64,000 nt of DNA, from NCBI GenBank assembly GCA_030248135.1, contig JASANC010002070.1, positions 124,001 through 188,000 of the forward strand. The letters run 5' to 3'. Both the position numbers and the translations under genes were made by a program. This DNA is from Theristus sp. LFF4_11. Taxonomy: Eukaryota; Nematoda; Chromadorea; Monhysterida; Xyalidae. This document shows positions 11,602 through 45,063 of the stretch, piece after piece. The notes below the pieces were generated by a model. The model was not told the origin of the DNA and searched no databases. It was given only the letters and a program-made list of their open reading frames with translations. How positions within the stretch are numbered: the stretch's first letter is position 1; every line of letters begins with the position of its first letter.

Positions 11602-11706
11602 TAAAACAGCTGAAAATTTCAATTGGTACCGGATCGACCTGGTACCTGGCAATTTTCTAGGGCGGTCGATCCGGTACCAATTGCAATTTTCAGCTGTTTT
11701 AGGGGT
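11602..11706. repeat. Large perfect-arm palindrome
   Basis: CCCCTAAAACAGCTGAAAAT at the left is mirrored by ATTTTCAGCTGTTTTAGGGG at the right, and CAATTGGTACCGGATCGACC by GGTCGATCCGGTACCAATTG. The loop of about 25 bp contains GGTACCTGGCAATTTT. No target duplication was recognised. It lies about 200 bp upstream of the PUS3 start codon, so it could also affect the PUS3 promoter. Confidence 0.7.
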
Positions 11707-11991
11707 TTTTAGCGTTCAATTCGTTATGTTTTCGATTTTTATTTGGTTTCTCTGATTGCTGAAACATTTATGCAGCACGGAAAGACATGAAACCGAACTA
11801 CTTTAATCTGTATGGTATGACGATCAGTACGGAAGGCGAAACCAAATTTTCGAGGGGGGGGGGGTGTCGTCACGTGGGGGGGGGGGGGGTGCCGGAAATT
11901 TTTCAGCGGGGGTGTCAGTCATGGTACAGTGACACTCCCAAGTCGTGGGCCATGGGGGTGCACTATTGTGGAAAAATTTCTGGGGGGGGTT

Positions 11992-12787
11992 AGGGTTGGC
12001 ATGGTAAAAATACCGGTTTTTTTACCGGTAAAAAAACACGTATTTATACGCGTTTTTTTACCAGGGCAAAAATTGGTGCCTTGAAAAAAACGGGAAAAAT
12101 ACCGTTTCTGTATTTTTCCGGTTTTTTTCGTATTTTTCCGGTTTTTTTCAGTTTCGGACCCTGAGTTTTTATATCATTTTTGATGAGAAAATGAAAAAAT
12201 CTGTGACCAAGAAAAATATGATGACGAAATTGACACTGATGTTTTGAAAGAACTGTTAAGCGAGGTGCAAGAATCGGCTGGATCTGCCGAGCTGAGCTGA
12301 AAATTTCAAAAATTCCAAATGTCGCTCAAAATTGTCTTTCTTACACAATTCTTTTTGTTTTCTTTTTGATCTGAATTCAAATTCTAAATTCTAAATCTAA
12401 ATTCGGTTTAATTGCGTTATTGCAGCAAATTGTGTTCGTCTATTGTGACCAAAGACTGTCCGGTTAAAACGCTGTGGTTTTTCCTGTGTAATTGGTGGAA
12501 TATTAACGATTGAGCAAAAGATAATGTTCGATTTATTGCTGACCTTTTGGGTTTTCAAGCCCAAACATATTTTATTTTCTTCGTTGGTGCACGATATTTT
12601 GAACAAAGCATTCTGAAAGCTGTTTTCACAAATCCTGGTTCAAGTTTAAAGTCGGCTGCGAAAAATATGGGGGTTTTACAACTTTTTGGCTTTCGTTTTT
12701 TTTCGGTAAAATTACCGTAATTTTACCGGTAAAAATACAGGGTTTTTTTTACCACGATTTGAAAAAAACGGTATTTTGCCAACCCTA
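11992..12787. mobile_element. hAT-like element, TAGGGTTGGCA termini, 8-bp TSD
   Basis: Left end TAGGGTTGGCA and right end TTGCCAACCCTA are inverted, followed by poly-purine and ACCGGTAAAA-rich arms. The flanks at 11984-11991 and 12788-12795 both read GGGGGGGT, an 8-bp target duplication as made by hAT transposases. Inside, frame 12188-12300 encodes an acidic stretch (ENEKICDQEKYDDEIDTD and onward to SAELS, then stop) that could be a remnant of a transposase tail; this is speculative. Confidence 0.75.
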
Positions 12788-13222
12788 GGGGGGGTGCACA
12801 CCCCCACCCACCCATGATATTTTTTCGCTTAAATTTTGAAGGAAAAACGTTAACACATGTCGTGAAGCACAAACAGCGAACACATAGCGTCGTCCAGATC
12901 ACGATTTCCTTGGCCGATTTGGCAATCCATGAATCAGCAGAGCACCCTGAACACAAAAACTTGTTCAAAACGCAATTGTTCTGACATCTTACTTCCTGAA
13001 AAGGCTTGGCTTAGGTTAGGATTAGGTTAGGATCAAGTTGGGTTGGGGTTAGGCTTTAGGACTGAGATTTGAATCAGGTCCGTTTTCGCAATGTCCGACA
13101 ACGAGCGTGTTTTATCTGAAGCGGATTTCAGAAAAGAAGGGCAGCCGTCGTCTCGAAGTCGAAGAGGTACTATGGAACACAGTGCAATCAGTACCGTGGG
13201 CGAGGGGGGGTGGGGGGGGGTA

Positions 13223-14401
13223 CTAGGGTTGTTAAACAAAAATCAAAAAAATTTTTTTAAGTAATAAAAAAATGCCGATTTTTTTTTTTTAAATTCGAAA
13301 ATTTTTTCTCTAATATGCTCTGAAAACCTCAATTTTGGCACAATTTTTCGAAAGTTCAACAAAAATTTTCTTTGATATTACCTCGTAAAACCTTTTGCAG
13401 TCGATTTTGGACCGTTTTACCGACTGATTTCAGGTTTATACAACATCTGCGATGAAGTTTTTGAGCGTCCCAAAGGTTGGCTTACCATTTCCGATGCAGA
13501 TAAGCTGACGATTCGCCTCGCAATCTAAATTTGAGCGTCCAAGCTGCTCCGTTTGCAATCGTTACGTTGTCTGGTTGCCGTTTCGTGTCCTGCCGTCGCG
13601 ACACATCATCAGATTTGATCATAGTTGTTCCAGAGCCGAGGGGTTGGGGGGGCCGATATAGATAGCTGGAGCAAATTTTCCAGATAGATAGATAGCTGGA
13701 AAATTTTGGGGGGGGCCGCGGGGGGGGGGGGGGCCAGGTGACGTTGGGGGGGGGGGGCCGGTCAAAATTTTGAAATTTGATAGATAGATAGCTAAAACGC
13801 TAAAAAGCTATAAAAACAGCAAAATAATGCTAAAAATACACTAAAAATCAAGTATAAACGCGTATTTTACCTAAATTAGCAAAATTTTCAAGAATTACGA
13901 GCAAAAATGGTCAATTTTGGTCAAAAATTGACTCATTTTATGTCTTCGAAGACAAAAATTTTCAGATAGATAGCTGGCTGAGAATTTTTTTAGATAGATA
14001 ATAGCTGAGCCGAAAAAACCTGTTTGATAGAGATAGATTCGAAAATTTTTTGGGGGGGCCGGCCCCCCAGCCCCCCCCCCCCTAGAACAACTATGGATTT
14101 GATCGAATTTCAAGCCGGTATGTGTATTTTCACTTGGGCTGGGGACAATAAGTGACGTTTTGGGGGTTAAAACACTAGAAGAGGCATGGTAACGGTTTGG
14201 AAAAGGGGTAATTGAGGTCACCAAAACAAAATCTCCAAAGTTCCGCCATACGGGAGTCTTTCCGGAGGCGCTTGCATATCATATGTGGTTCTTCGAACTC
14301 CCTGATTGATTTAGCACAACTTTGATTTTTGAAATTTAAAAAAAAAATTTTCTTTTAAAAAAAAAACAAAAATGACGATTTTTGTTTTTTTAACAGCCCC
14401 A
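13223..14401. mobile_element. hAT-like element, TAGGGTTGTTAAACA termini, interrupted by a second element
   Basis: Left end TAGGGTTGTTAAACAAAAAT, right end TTTTTTTAACAGCCCCA (one degraded end). The flanks at 13215-13222 and 14402-14409 both read GGGGGTAC. The conserved middle contains GCGTCCCAAAGGTTGGCTTA and CGTTGTCTGGTTGCCGTTTC. The copy is split by the CATAGTTGTTC element at 13620-14095. Further copies lie at 40567-41546, 43037-43769 and 44286-45024. Confidence 0.8.
13620..14095. mobile_element. hAT-like element, CATAGTTGTTC termini, nested
   Basis: Ends CATAGTTGTTCCAG and CTAGAACAACTATG are inverted. The 8-bp duplication GATTTGAT lies at 13612-13619 and 14096-14103, and the uninterrupted sister copies of the host element show single-copy sequence at this site. 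The body holds runs of AGATAGATAGCTGG (GATA-type repeats) and an A/T-rich centre with CTAAAAAGCTATAAAAACAGC. Confidence 0.85.
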
Positions 14402-14669
14402 GGGGGTACACCCCCCCCCCCAGAGCACCAGAGACCGTCGGGTGGGGGGGGGGGTGGGGGGGCACCGTGCCACCCCCCCTAAAACCGGGCACCCCCCCAT
14501 CGGACCCCCCCTCGAAAATTTGGCCGACGACACCCCCCACACCCCCCATGAAATTTTGTCTGGCGGAGACCCCCCCCCCAAAATTTTCCGCACACCCTAA
14601 ATTTTTTTTCGAAAATCATGATTTTTTGTTTATAAAGTCCATAATATAAGCTGAATATACCTGATAACT

Positions 14670-15149
14670 CATAGTTGTTCTAGGGGGGGGCCTGGGGGGG
14701 CCGGCCCCCCCAAAAAATTTTCGAATCTATCTCTATCAGACTATCAGACAGGTTTTTTCGGCTCAGCTATTATCTATCTAAAAAAAATTCTCAGCCAGCT
14801 ATCTATCTGAAAATTTTTGTCTTCGAAGACATAAAATAAGTCAATTTTTGACCAAAAATTAACCATTTTTGCTCGTAATTCTTGAAAATTTCGCTAATTT
14901 TAGGTAAAATACGCGTTTATATTTGATTTTTAGTGTATTTTTAGCATTATTTTGCTGTTTTTATAGCTTTTTAGCGTTTTAGCTATCTATCTGTCAAATT
15001 TCAAAATTTTGACCGGCCCCCCCAAAGTCACATGGCCCCCCCGCGCCCCCCCAAAATTTTCCAGCTATCTATCTATCTGGAAAATTTGCTCCAGCTATCT
15101 ATATCGCCCCCCCCCCAACCCCTCGGCTCTGGAACAAGGAACAACTATG
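14670..15149. mobile_element. hAT-like element, CATAGTTGTTC family, opposite orientation
   Basis: Same family as 13620-14095 but inverted. The 8-bp duplication TGATAACT lies at 14662-14669 and 15150-15157. A sister copy of the host repeat reads straight through this site (ATATGATAACTTGACC at about 15680), which confirms the insertion. Confidence 0.85.
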
Positions 15150-16771
15150 TGATAACTTGACCATCTTCATTGTAATTTCAACGATTTTGCAGCAAAATTT
15201 AGCGTTTTTCCTTCAAAATTTAAGCGAAAAATTATCATGGGGGGCCGGGTGGGGGGTGGACCCCCCCCCACAGAAAATTTTGAAAAAATGCACCCCCCCC
15301 ATGGGACCCCCATGGGGGGGTCCCACGTTACCATAGGTTGGACCCCCCCTCACTTTTTGGTCGGCACCCATCCCCACGGCACCAGTACCGTGGGCGGGGG
15401 GGGGGGGGGTACACCCCCCCCAGAGCACCCGAGACCGTCGGGTGGGGGGGGGGGGGGGGGTGGGGGGGCCCCACCGTGCCACCCCCCCCCCTAAAACCGG
15501 GCACCCCCCCCCCCCATCGTACCCCCCCCCTCGAAAATTTGGCCGACACCCCCCCCCCCCCCCCCCATGAAATTTTGTCTGGCGGACACCCCCCCCCCCC
15601 CCCAAAATTTTCTGCACACCCTAAAATTTTTTTCGAAAATCATGATTTTTTGTCTATAAAGTCCATAATATAAGCTGAATATATGATAACTTGACCATCT
15701 TCATTGTAATTTCAAAGATTTTGCAGCAAAATTTAGCGTTTTTCCTTCAAAATTTAAGCGAAAAAATATCATGGGGTGGGGGGGGGGGGGTGGACCCCCC
15801 CCCCCCCAGAAAATTTTGAAAAAATGCCCCCCCCCCATGGGACCCCCCTGGGGGGGGTCCCACGTTACCATAGGTTGGACCCCCCCCCTCACTTTTTGGT
15901 CGGCACCCCCCCCCCCCCACGGTACCATACCCCCCACCCCCCCACGGTACCATACCCCCCCCTCGAAATTTTTTTTGGGCCCGTACTGCTCTGAAAACCT
16001 CAATTTTGGCACAATTTTTCGAAAGTTCAACAGAAATTTTCTTTGATATTACCTCGTAAAACCTTTAACAGTCGATTTTGTTTGGACCGTTTTACCGACT
16101 GATTTCAGGCTTTAACAACATCTGCGATGAAGTTTTTGAGCGTCCCACCCAAAGGTTGACAACCATTTCCGATGCAGATAAGGTGACGATTCGCCTCGCA
16201 ATCTAAATTTGAGCGTCCGAGCTGCTCCGTTCCGTTTGCAAGCGTTACGTTGTCTGGTTGCCGTTTCGTGTCCTGCCGTCGCGACACATCATCAGAATTG
16301 ATCGAATTTCAAGCCGGTATGTGTATTTTCACTTGGGCTGGGGACAATCAGTTACGTTTTGGGGGTCAAAACACTAGAAGAGGCATGGTAACGGTTTGGA
16401 AAAGGGGTAATTGAGGTCACCAAAATAAAATCTCCAAAGTTCCGCCATACGGGAGTCATTCCGGAGGCGCTTGCATATCATATGTGGTTCTTCGAACTCC
16501 CTGAACTTCGATTTAGCACAACTTTAATTTTAAAAAATTAATAAAAAATTTTAAACAAAAATGACGATTTTTGTTTTTTTTAACAACCGTACTCCAGCTC
16601 CAGCATTGTTGAATTTTGTTTAATTATTTCAAAAAATTATCCTCCGGCCTTCGATGTGTGAGTGCGACGAAAGTTCTTCAAATTCTGCGAGCGTCAGTGC
16701 TGCCGCTGCGCAAGGTAAAAACGTGAATGTAATTTTTTCTGTGCGTTAAAATAGTCGATTGATCTTTTTTA

Positions 16772-22609
<5,838 letters not shown>

Positions 22610-23968
22610 CTATGATCACACTTCTTTTGATTGGATTAATTTAATTGAGAGTGAGTATTGTGTTATTGTTAAATTTCTGGTTGACTTGTCCGTAAATTCG
22701 AACTTGTTAGGTTCTATGGAGTTTGTTCTCACAGGAGTTATTTTATTTTTGATTTGATTCTATCAAATAAAAAATGAACCGTTGATCAGCTTGATTTGTT
22801 GTGTTGTTTGATAGATTTCCACTATAGGAATTGAATTCTCTATATAGGAATTGAAGTCTTTCTCACGAACTCACAGTCTTGCTTTTAACGTTTTCTATCT
22901 TGCGTTGATAGTTCCTATTTCAAAAAATCGTCATTTATGAGAGAAATATTTTGCGTATGTCTGAAGTTTGTCCAAATGCACTTGTTTTGAAGCCCGGATG
23001 ACTTTTTATGGTTCATTGTTTACTCCTAGGTTTTCGTGCAACTGCTGTGCGTTCGTTTCGGCCGTTCTTTTGAATTTCATAGGTTTGTGCATTGATGAAT
23101 TGCCTGCCAAAAAAACTGTTCGCTCTTGTTTTTACAGTTGGTGTGTAAAAACGTAGTATCGTGGCCTAACATCGTTAAATTTGTTTTTACTTGCGTTTTT
23201 TCGGTCGGATGGTGTTCTGGTAGGCGATAAAAAGAATGCATTCTAACTCGATTCATTACGGTTTACATCTGACTCGCAAATGGCCACTCACTATTCATTC
23301 TCTGTTGTTGATTCTTTGCATTTTTTTGTCTCGTTATGTCTTCAAAAAAGAGATTCGAGTTGCCTGTTGTCATAATACTGTTTTTACATCGTAAAACGTG
23401 AAATTTATTTTTAATATTCACTCAGTGATGAGTTTTTTCTGGTGATTTTCCTATCGCTCTTGTTGTCGAGTCAAAGGAAACATGTGTGTCCAGAGTTATG
23501 TGATTGAATGAACCAGATGTTGTGAGAAAATGGTGTGCCCGGTTGGTTTTTTTGATTTGCCTCTGCCACCTCTTACGTTTTACACCATGAGTAGTTTTAT
23601 TATCGAACTTTTGTGTCCGTTCGAAAGAATCACAGTCTTATAGTAGCATACAAGGAGCCAATAACTCTTGTAATCAAAGTAACGCAAATACTGAACAATA
23701 TGAGAATTTCGGTAAATTAGTGCCATTTTGTTATGCGATTAGTTATCGATAAAATAACGTTGGCACATGACTAGCAGTTGGCGTGCTTGAATTATGTTAT
23801 AAATTTCACGGATTGCAGTTCGTGATCGAATCTTTGAATGAACGATAATTTTTCCAGCTATCCAGAACTGTACAACATATAAATAATTTGGCAAGAAGCA
23901 AATCAAACGTTCAACAAATATCAGTCCGTGCACGCAACGTAATCTGTAGTAATCTGTACAGAGCGTGA
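22610..23968. other. Convergent intergenic region, no gene seen
   Basis: This lies between the stop codons of DDX43 (+) and HS3ST (-). AATAAA at 22766-22771, about 160 bases after the DDX43 stop, is a likely poly(A) signal. The rest is A/T-rich with no coding bias or recognisable repeat. Confidence 0.6.
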
Positions 23969-39800
<15,832 letters not shown>

Positions 39801-40566
39801 TTATGTATACACAGATAGCTGGTTGAGATTTTTTAGATAGATATATCTGAGCCGAATAAACCTCAGTCTAGAAATAAATTCGAAAATGTTTTTTCAGGGG
39901 GGCGCCCATAGTTGTTCCCAGGGGTCGAGAGGGGGGAGGTGTATCTTCCCTAGACCAGATTAACACTGCCCCAATATACCGTAATACCGGAGAATTGTAA
40001 GACATCATGGAGTAGGCAAGCCAAAACACAACAGAAGCAGAAAACACACAATAACGCAAACGAAAAGTTACAATGGAGCAAAACGAAAAACAAAAACGCT
40101 AGCAACACATACAAAAAAAATTTAGGGTGTGCAGAAAATTTTGGGGGGGGTCTCCGCCAGACAAAATTTCATGGGGGGTGTGGGGGGTGTCGGCCAAATT
40201 TTCGAGGGGGGGTCCGATGGGGGTGGGGGGGTGCCCGGTTTTAGGGGGGTGGCACGGTGCCCCCCCCCCCCCACCCCCCACCCGACGGTCTCTGGTGCTC
40301 TGGGGGGGTGTACCCCCCACCCCCCCGCCCACGGTACTGCTTTAAAGTCTATAATATAAGCTAAATATATGATAACTTGACGTTTCTTCATTGTAATTTC
40401 AAAGATTTTGCAGCAAAATTTAGCGTTTTTCCTTCAAAAATTAAGCGAAAAAATCTCATGGGTGGGGTGGGGGGTCTGCACCCCCCCCAAAAATTTTTCT
40501 ACAATAGTGCACCCCCATGGCCCACGCCTGGGGGGGTGTCACTGTACCATGTCCATGACTGACACC

Positions 40567-41546
40567 TAGGGTTGTTTAAAAAAATCGTCATTTTTGTTTT
40601 TTTTAAAGAAATTTAAAAAAAAAATTTCAAAAATCAAAGTTGTGCTAAATCCATTAGGGAGTTCGAAAAACCACATATGATATGCAAGCGCCTCCGGAAT
40701 GACTCCCGTATGGCGGAACTTTGGAGATTTTGTTTTGGTGACCTCAATTACCCCTTTTCCAAACCGTTACCATACCTCTTCTAGTGTTTTGATCCCCAAA
40801 ACGTCACTAATTGTCCCCAGCCCAAGTGAAAATACACATACCGGTTTGAAATTCGATCAATTCTGATGATGTGTCGCGACGGCAGGACACGAAACGGCAA
40901 CCAGACAACGTAACGCTTGCAAACGGAGCAGCTCGGACGCTCAAATTTAGATTGCGAGGCGAATTTCGGGTTCTTCAGTTTTCGGTTCTCGTTTTGTGTG
41001 TGAATTGAGTTATTTTGGATAGAGTTTGTGCCCTCAAAATGTTTTTCAACTTCAGCTTGTTTTAGGGTAAAGACATGGGCAATTCTTGCCCACATCCGGC
41101 ACCCGATACAAAACAGTGATATAATAGTTGTTTGTTTCATTCATTTTTTTGATAATTTTGTCAATTGTCATGTTAATTCTTTATCATTGTGTTTTTGTTG
41201 AAGGAGCTGCGCGTTAAATAAAATCTTGAAATCTTGAATCTTGAAATCTTGAAATCGTCACCTCATCTGCATCGGAAATGGTAAGCCAACCTTTGGGACG
41301 CTCAAAAACTTCATCGCAGATGTTGTTGAAGCTTGAAATCAGTCGGTAAAACGGTCCAAAATCGACCGCTAAAGGTTTTACGAGGTAATATCAAAGAAAA
41401 TTTTTGTTGAACTTTCAAAAAATTGTGCCAAAATTGAGGTTTTCAGAGCATATTAGAGGAAAATTTTTGAATTTTTTTTAAATCGGCATTTTTGTTTTTT
41501 TAATCACTTTTTTTAAACAAATTTTGATTTTTGTTTAACAACCCTA
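40567..41546. mobile_element. hAT-like GGGTTGTT element, opposite orientation, with an internal insertion
   Basis: Ends TAGGGTTGTTTAAA and TTTAACAACCCTA. The flanks CTGACACC (40559-40566) and CTGACGCC (41547-41554) agree at seven of eight bases, an aged 8-bp duplication. About 295 bp absent from sister copies is inserted at about 40966-41262. Confidence 0.75.
40966..41262 (+). mobile_element. Candidate retroposed sequence with (CTTGAAAT)n tail
   Basis: Compared with sister copies of the host element, sequence is added between GAGGCGAAT and CGTCACC. The added DNA ends with AATAAAATCTTGAAATCTTG and further CTTGAAAT units, a short tandem tail as seen on SINEs and some non-LTR retrotransposons. 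No reverse transcriptase frame was recognised. Confidence 0.5.
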
Positions 41547-41737
41547 CTGACGCCCCCCCCACTTAATGCATCATTATTAAAACAGGTGCATGCATGTGCA
41601 GTGGCGGTGGCCCCTGCCCTTTAACCAGTACCGTGGGCGAGGGGGGTGGGGGGGGTACACCCCCCCAGAGCACCAGAGACCGTCAGGTGGGGGGGGGGGC
41701 ACCGTGCTTAGTTGTTCATATATATAGTTTAGGGACC

Positions 41738-42181
41738 CATAGTTGTTCCAGAGCCGAGGGGTTGGGGGGGGCCGATATAGATAGCTGGAGCAAATTTTCT
41801 AGATAGATAGATAGCTGGAAAATTTTGGGGGGGGGGCCATGTGACTTTGGGGGGGGGGCCGGTCAAAATTTTGAAATTTGATAGATAGATAGCAAAACGC
41901 TAAAAAGCTACAAAAACAGCAAAATAATGCCAAAAATACACTAAAAATCAAGTATAAACGCGTATTTTACCTAAAATTAGCGAAATTTTTAAGAATTACG
42001 AGCAAAAATGGTCAATTTTGGTCAAAAATTGACTCATTTTATGTCTTCGAAGACAAAAATTTTCAGATAGATAGCTGGCTGAGAAAATTTTTTGATAGAT
42101 AATAGCTGAGCCGAAAAAACCTGTTTGATAGAGATAGATTCGAAAATTTTTTGGGGGGGGGCCGGCCCTAGAACAACTATG
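41738..42181. mobile_element. CATAGTTGTTC hAT-like element
   Basis: Complete ends (CATAGTTGTTCCAG, CTAGAACAACTATG) and the full internal order, but the flanking 8-mers (TAGGGACC, GGTGGACG) do not match. The copy has therefore been rearranged after insertion or misjoined in assembly. Confidence 0.75.
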
Positions 42182-42324
42182 GGTGGACGGACCCCCCACA
42201 CAGTACCGTGGGCCCAAAACAATTTTCGAAGGGGGGTATGGTGCCGTGGGGGGGGGGGGGGTGTCGGCCAAATTTTCGAGGGGGGGGTCCGATGGGGGGG
42301 TGCCCGGTTTTAGGGGGGGTGGGG

Positions 42325-42790
42325 CATAGTTGTTCCAGAGCCGAGGGGTTGGGGGGGGGCCGATATAGATAGCTGGAGCAAATTTTCTAGATAGATAGAT
42401 AGCTGGAAAATTTTGGGGGGGCCGCGGGGGGGGCCATGTGACTTTGGGGGGGCCGGTCAAAATTTTGAAATTTGATAGATAGATAGCTAAAACGCTAAAA
42501 AGCTATAAAAACAGCAAAATAAAGCAAAAATAAACTAAAAATCAAGTATAAACGCATATTTTACCTAAAATTAGCGAAATTTTCAAGAATTACGAGCAAA
42601 AATGGTCAATTCTGGTCAAAAATTGACTCATTTTATGTCTTCGAAGACAAAAATTTTCAGATAGATAGCTGGCTGAGAAATTTTTTTAGATAGATAATAG
42701 CTGAGCCGAAAAAACCTGTTTGATAGACATAGATTCGAAATTTTTTTGGGGGGGCCGGCCCCCCCCAGGCCCCCCCCTAGAACAACTATG
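42325..42790. mobile_element. CATAGTTGTTC hAT-like element
   Basis: Second copy within 150 bp of the previous one and in the same orientation, again without a matching 8-bp flank (GGGTGGGG against GGTTCTAG). Confidence 0.75.
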
Positions 42791-43036
42791 GGTTCTAGGG
42801 GGTGGCACGGTGCCCCCCCACCCCCCCACCCGACGGTCTCTGGTGCTCTGGGGGGGGTGTACCCCCCACCCCCCTCGCCTCGCCCACGGTACTGCCCCCA
42901 CAGAAAAATTTGAAAAAATGCACCCGGGGGTCCCACGTTACCACAGGTTGGACCCCCCCCCCTCACTTTTTGGTCGGCACCCCCCCCCCCCACGGCACCA
43001 TACCCCCCTTCGAAAATTGTTTTGGGCCCACGGTAC

Positions 43037-43769
43037 TAGGGATGTTAAACAAAAATGAAAATTTTTTTTTTTTAAAAAAAAGTGATTAAAAAAAAAACAA
43101 AAATGCCGATTTTTTTTTTTAAAAAAAAATTCGAAAAATTTTCTTCTAATATGCTCTGAAAACCTCAATTTTGGCACAATTTTTCGAAAGTTCAACAAAA
43201 ATTTTCTTTGATTATACCTCGTAAAACCTTTAGCAGTCGATTTTGGGCCGTTTTACCGACTGATTTTAGGCTTCGACAACATCTGCGATGAAATTTTTGA
43301 GCGTCCCAAAGCTTAGCCTACCATTTCCGATGCAGATAAGGTGACGATTCGCCTCGCAGAGCGTCCGATTGTGCTCGCTGCTCCGTTTGCAAGCGCTACG
43401 TTGTCTGGTTGCTGCTTCGTGTCGTGTCGTCGCGACACCATCAGAAGAATTGATCGAATTTCAAGGCGGTATGTTTGTCTTCACTTTAGCATTAGCTTAG
43501 CTGGGGACAATTAGTGACGTTTTGGAGGTCAAAACACAAGAAGAGGCATGGTGACGGTTTGGAAAAGGGGTAATTGAGGTCACCAAAACAAAATCTGCAA
43601 AGTTCCGCCATACGGGAGTCATTCGGGAGGCGCTTGCATATCATATGTGGTTCTTCGGACTCCCTGATTGATTTAGCACAACTTTGATTTTTGAAATTTT
43701 TTTTTTTAAAAAAAATTTTTTTTTTTAAAAAAACAAAAATGACGATTTTTGTTTTTTTTAACAACCCTA
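43037..43769. mobile_element. hAT-like GGGTTGTT element with perfect TSD
   Basis: Ends TAGGGATGTTAAACA and TTTAACAACCCTA. CACGGTAC lies on both sides (43029-43036, 43770-43777). It is nearly identical over its unique part to 44286-45024. Confidence 0.9.
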
Positions 43770-44285
43770 CACGGTACTGCCTTTAACAGAGGAAAGAAAA
43801 AAATGCAAAAACTAAATTGATCATTTTCACCTTATCAAAAAGGCTTCGCTTAGGATCAGGATTAGGTTTAGGATTAGGATTTAGGAACCTACAACGACTT
43901 ATTGCAAGCAACCTCTGATCAGAAATCAAAAAAATCACTTTTAAGTTTGTATACAAATAAAAAAATTTTGGCACCCCCCCACGTGACGACACCCCCCCCC
44001 CTCGAAAATTTGCTTTCGCCTTCGGTACTGATTACGAGCAAAAATGGTCAATTTTGGTCAAAAATTGACTTATTTTATGTCTTCGAAGACAAAAATTTTC
44101 AGATAGATAGTTGGCTGAAATTTTTTTTCAGATAGATAATAGCTGAGCCAAAAAAACCTGTTTGATAGAGATAGATTCGAAAATTTTTTGGGGGGGGCGG
44201 CCCCCAGCCCCCCCCAGAACAACTATGATCCGAACTCTAGGTACTGTTCGTTCCCAGTTTCCTGTGGACGAGCGAGCGTCGCCTC

Positions 44286-45024
44286 TAGGGTTGTTAAACA
44301 AAAATGAAAATTTTTTTTTTTAAAAAAAAAAGTGATTAAAAAAAAACAAAAATGCCGATTTTTTTTTAAAAAAAAAAAATTCGAAAAATTTTCCTCTAAT
44401 ATGCTCTGAAAACCTCAATTTTGGCACAATTTTTCGAAAGTTCAACAAAAATTTTCTTTGATTATACCTCGTAAAACCTTTAGCAGTCGATTTTGGGCCG
44501 TTTTACCGACTGATTTTAGGCTTCGACAACATCTGCGATGAAGTTTTTGAGCGTCCCAAAGCTTAGCCTACCATTTCCGATGCAGATAAGGTGACGATTC
44601 GCCTCGCAGAGCGTCCGATTGTGCTCGCTGCTCCGTTTGCAAGCGCTACGTTGTCTGGTTGCTGCTTCGTGTCGTGTCGTCGCGACACCATCAGAAGAAT
44701 TGATCGAATTTCAAGGCGGTATGTTTGTCTTCACTTTAGCATTAGCTTAGCTGGGGACAATTAGTGACGTTTTGGAGGTCAAAACACAAGAAGAGGCATG
44801 GTGACGGTTTGGAAAAGGGGTAATTGAGGTCACCAAAACAAAATCTGCAAAGTTCCGCCATACGGGAGTCATTCGGGAGGCGCTTGCATATCATATGTGG
44901 TTCTTCAGACTCCCTGATTGATTTAGCACAACTTTGATTTTTGAAATTTTTTTTTTAAAAAAAAAAATTTTTTTTTTAAAAAAAAAAACAAAAATGACGA
45001 TTTTTGTTTTTTTTAACAACCCTA
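44286..45024. mobile_element. hAT-like GGGTTGTT element just upstream of MFSD14
   Basis: Ends TAGGGTTGTTAAACA and TTTAACAACCCTA, 739 bp. GTCGCCTC lies on both sides (44278-44285, 45025-45032). Its right end is only 39 bases before the MFSD14 start codon. Confidence 0.92.
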
Positions 45025-45063
45025 GTCGCCTCCCGGTGAGTGACCGAACCGAACTCATCATCA

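Larger units (their letters stand above)
11820..16620. repeat. Nested transposon cluster 1 with long G and C runs
   Basis: Between the divergent PUS3 and DDX43 genes lies a mosaic of repeats. A GC-homopolymer unit recurs (blocks AGAGCACCAGAGACCGTCGG, AAATTTTGTCTGGCGG and GGTTGGACCCCCC, plus CAGTACCGTGGGC). Copies of three 8-bp-duplication elements, listed separately, are inserted in or beside it. A 5'-truncated copy of the GGGTTGTTAAACA element occupies about 15989-16597. Open frames here are Pro/Gly runs read through C and G tracts and are not genes. Homopolymer lengths in such DNA are unreliable in an assembly. Confidence 0.85.

Noticed and set aside
12188..12300. hAT transposase coding remnant
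   Set aside because: The acidic 38-codon frame is too short and has no recognisable transposase motif; kept only as a remark on the element.
14355..16046. Many long Pro/Gly-rich open frames on both strands
   Set aside because: They read through C and G homopolymers of the repeat nest and have no splice or family support.
40099..43198. Long Gly/Pro open frames in the second nest
   Set aside because: Same artefact; they coincide with transposon copies and appear in several frames at once.
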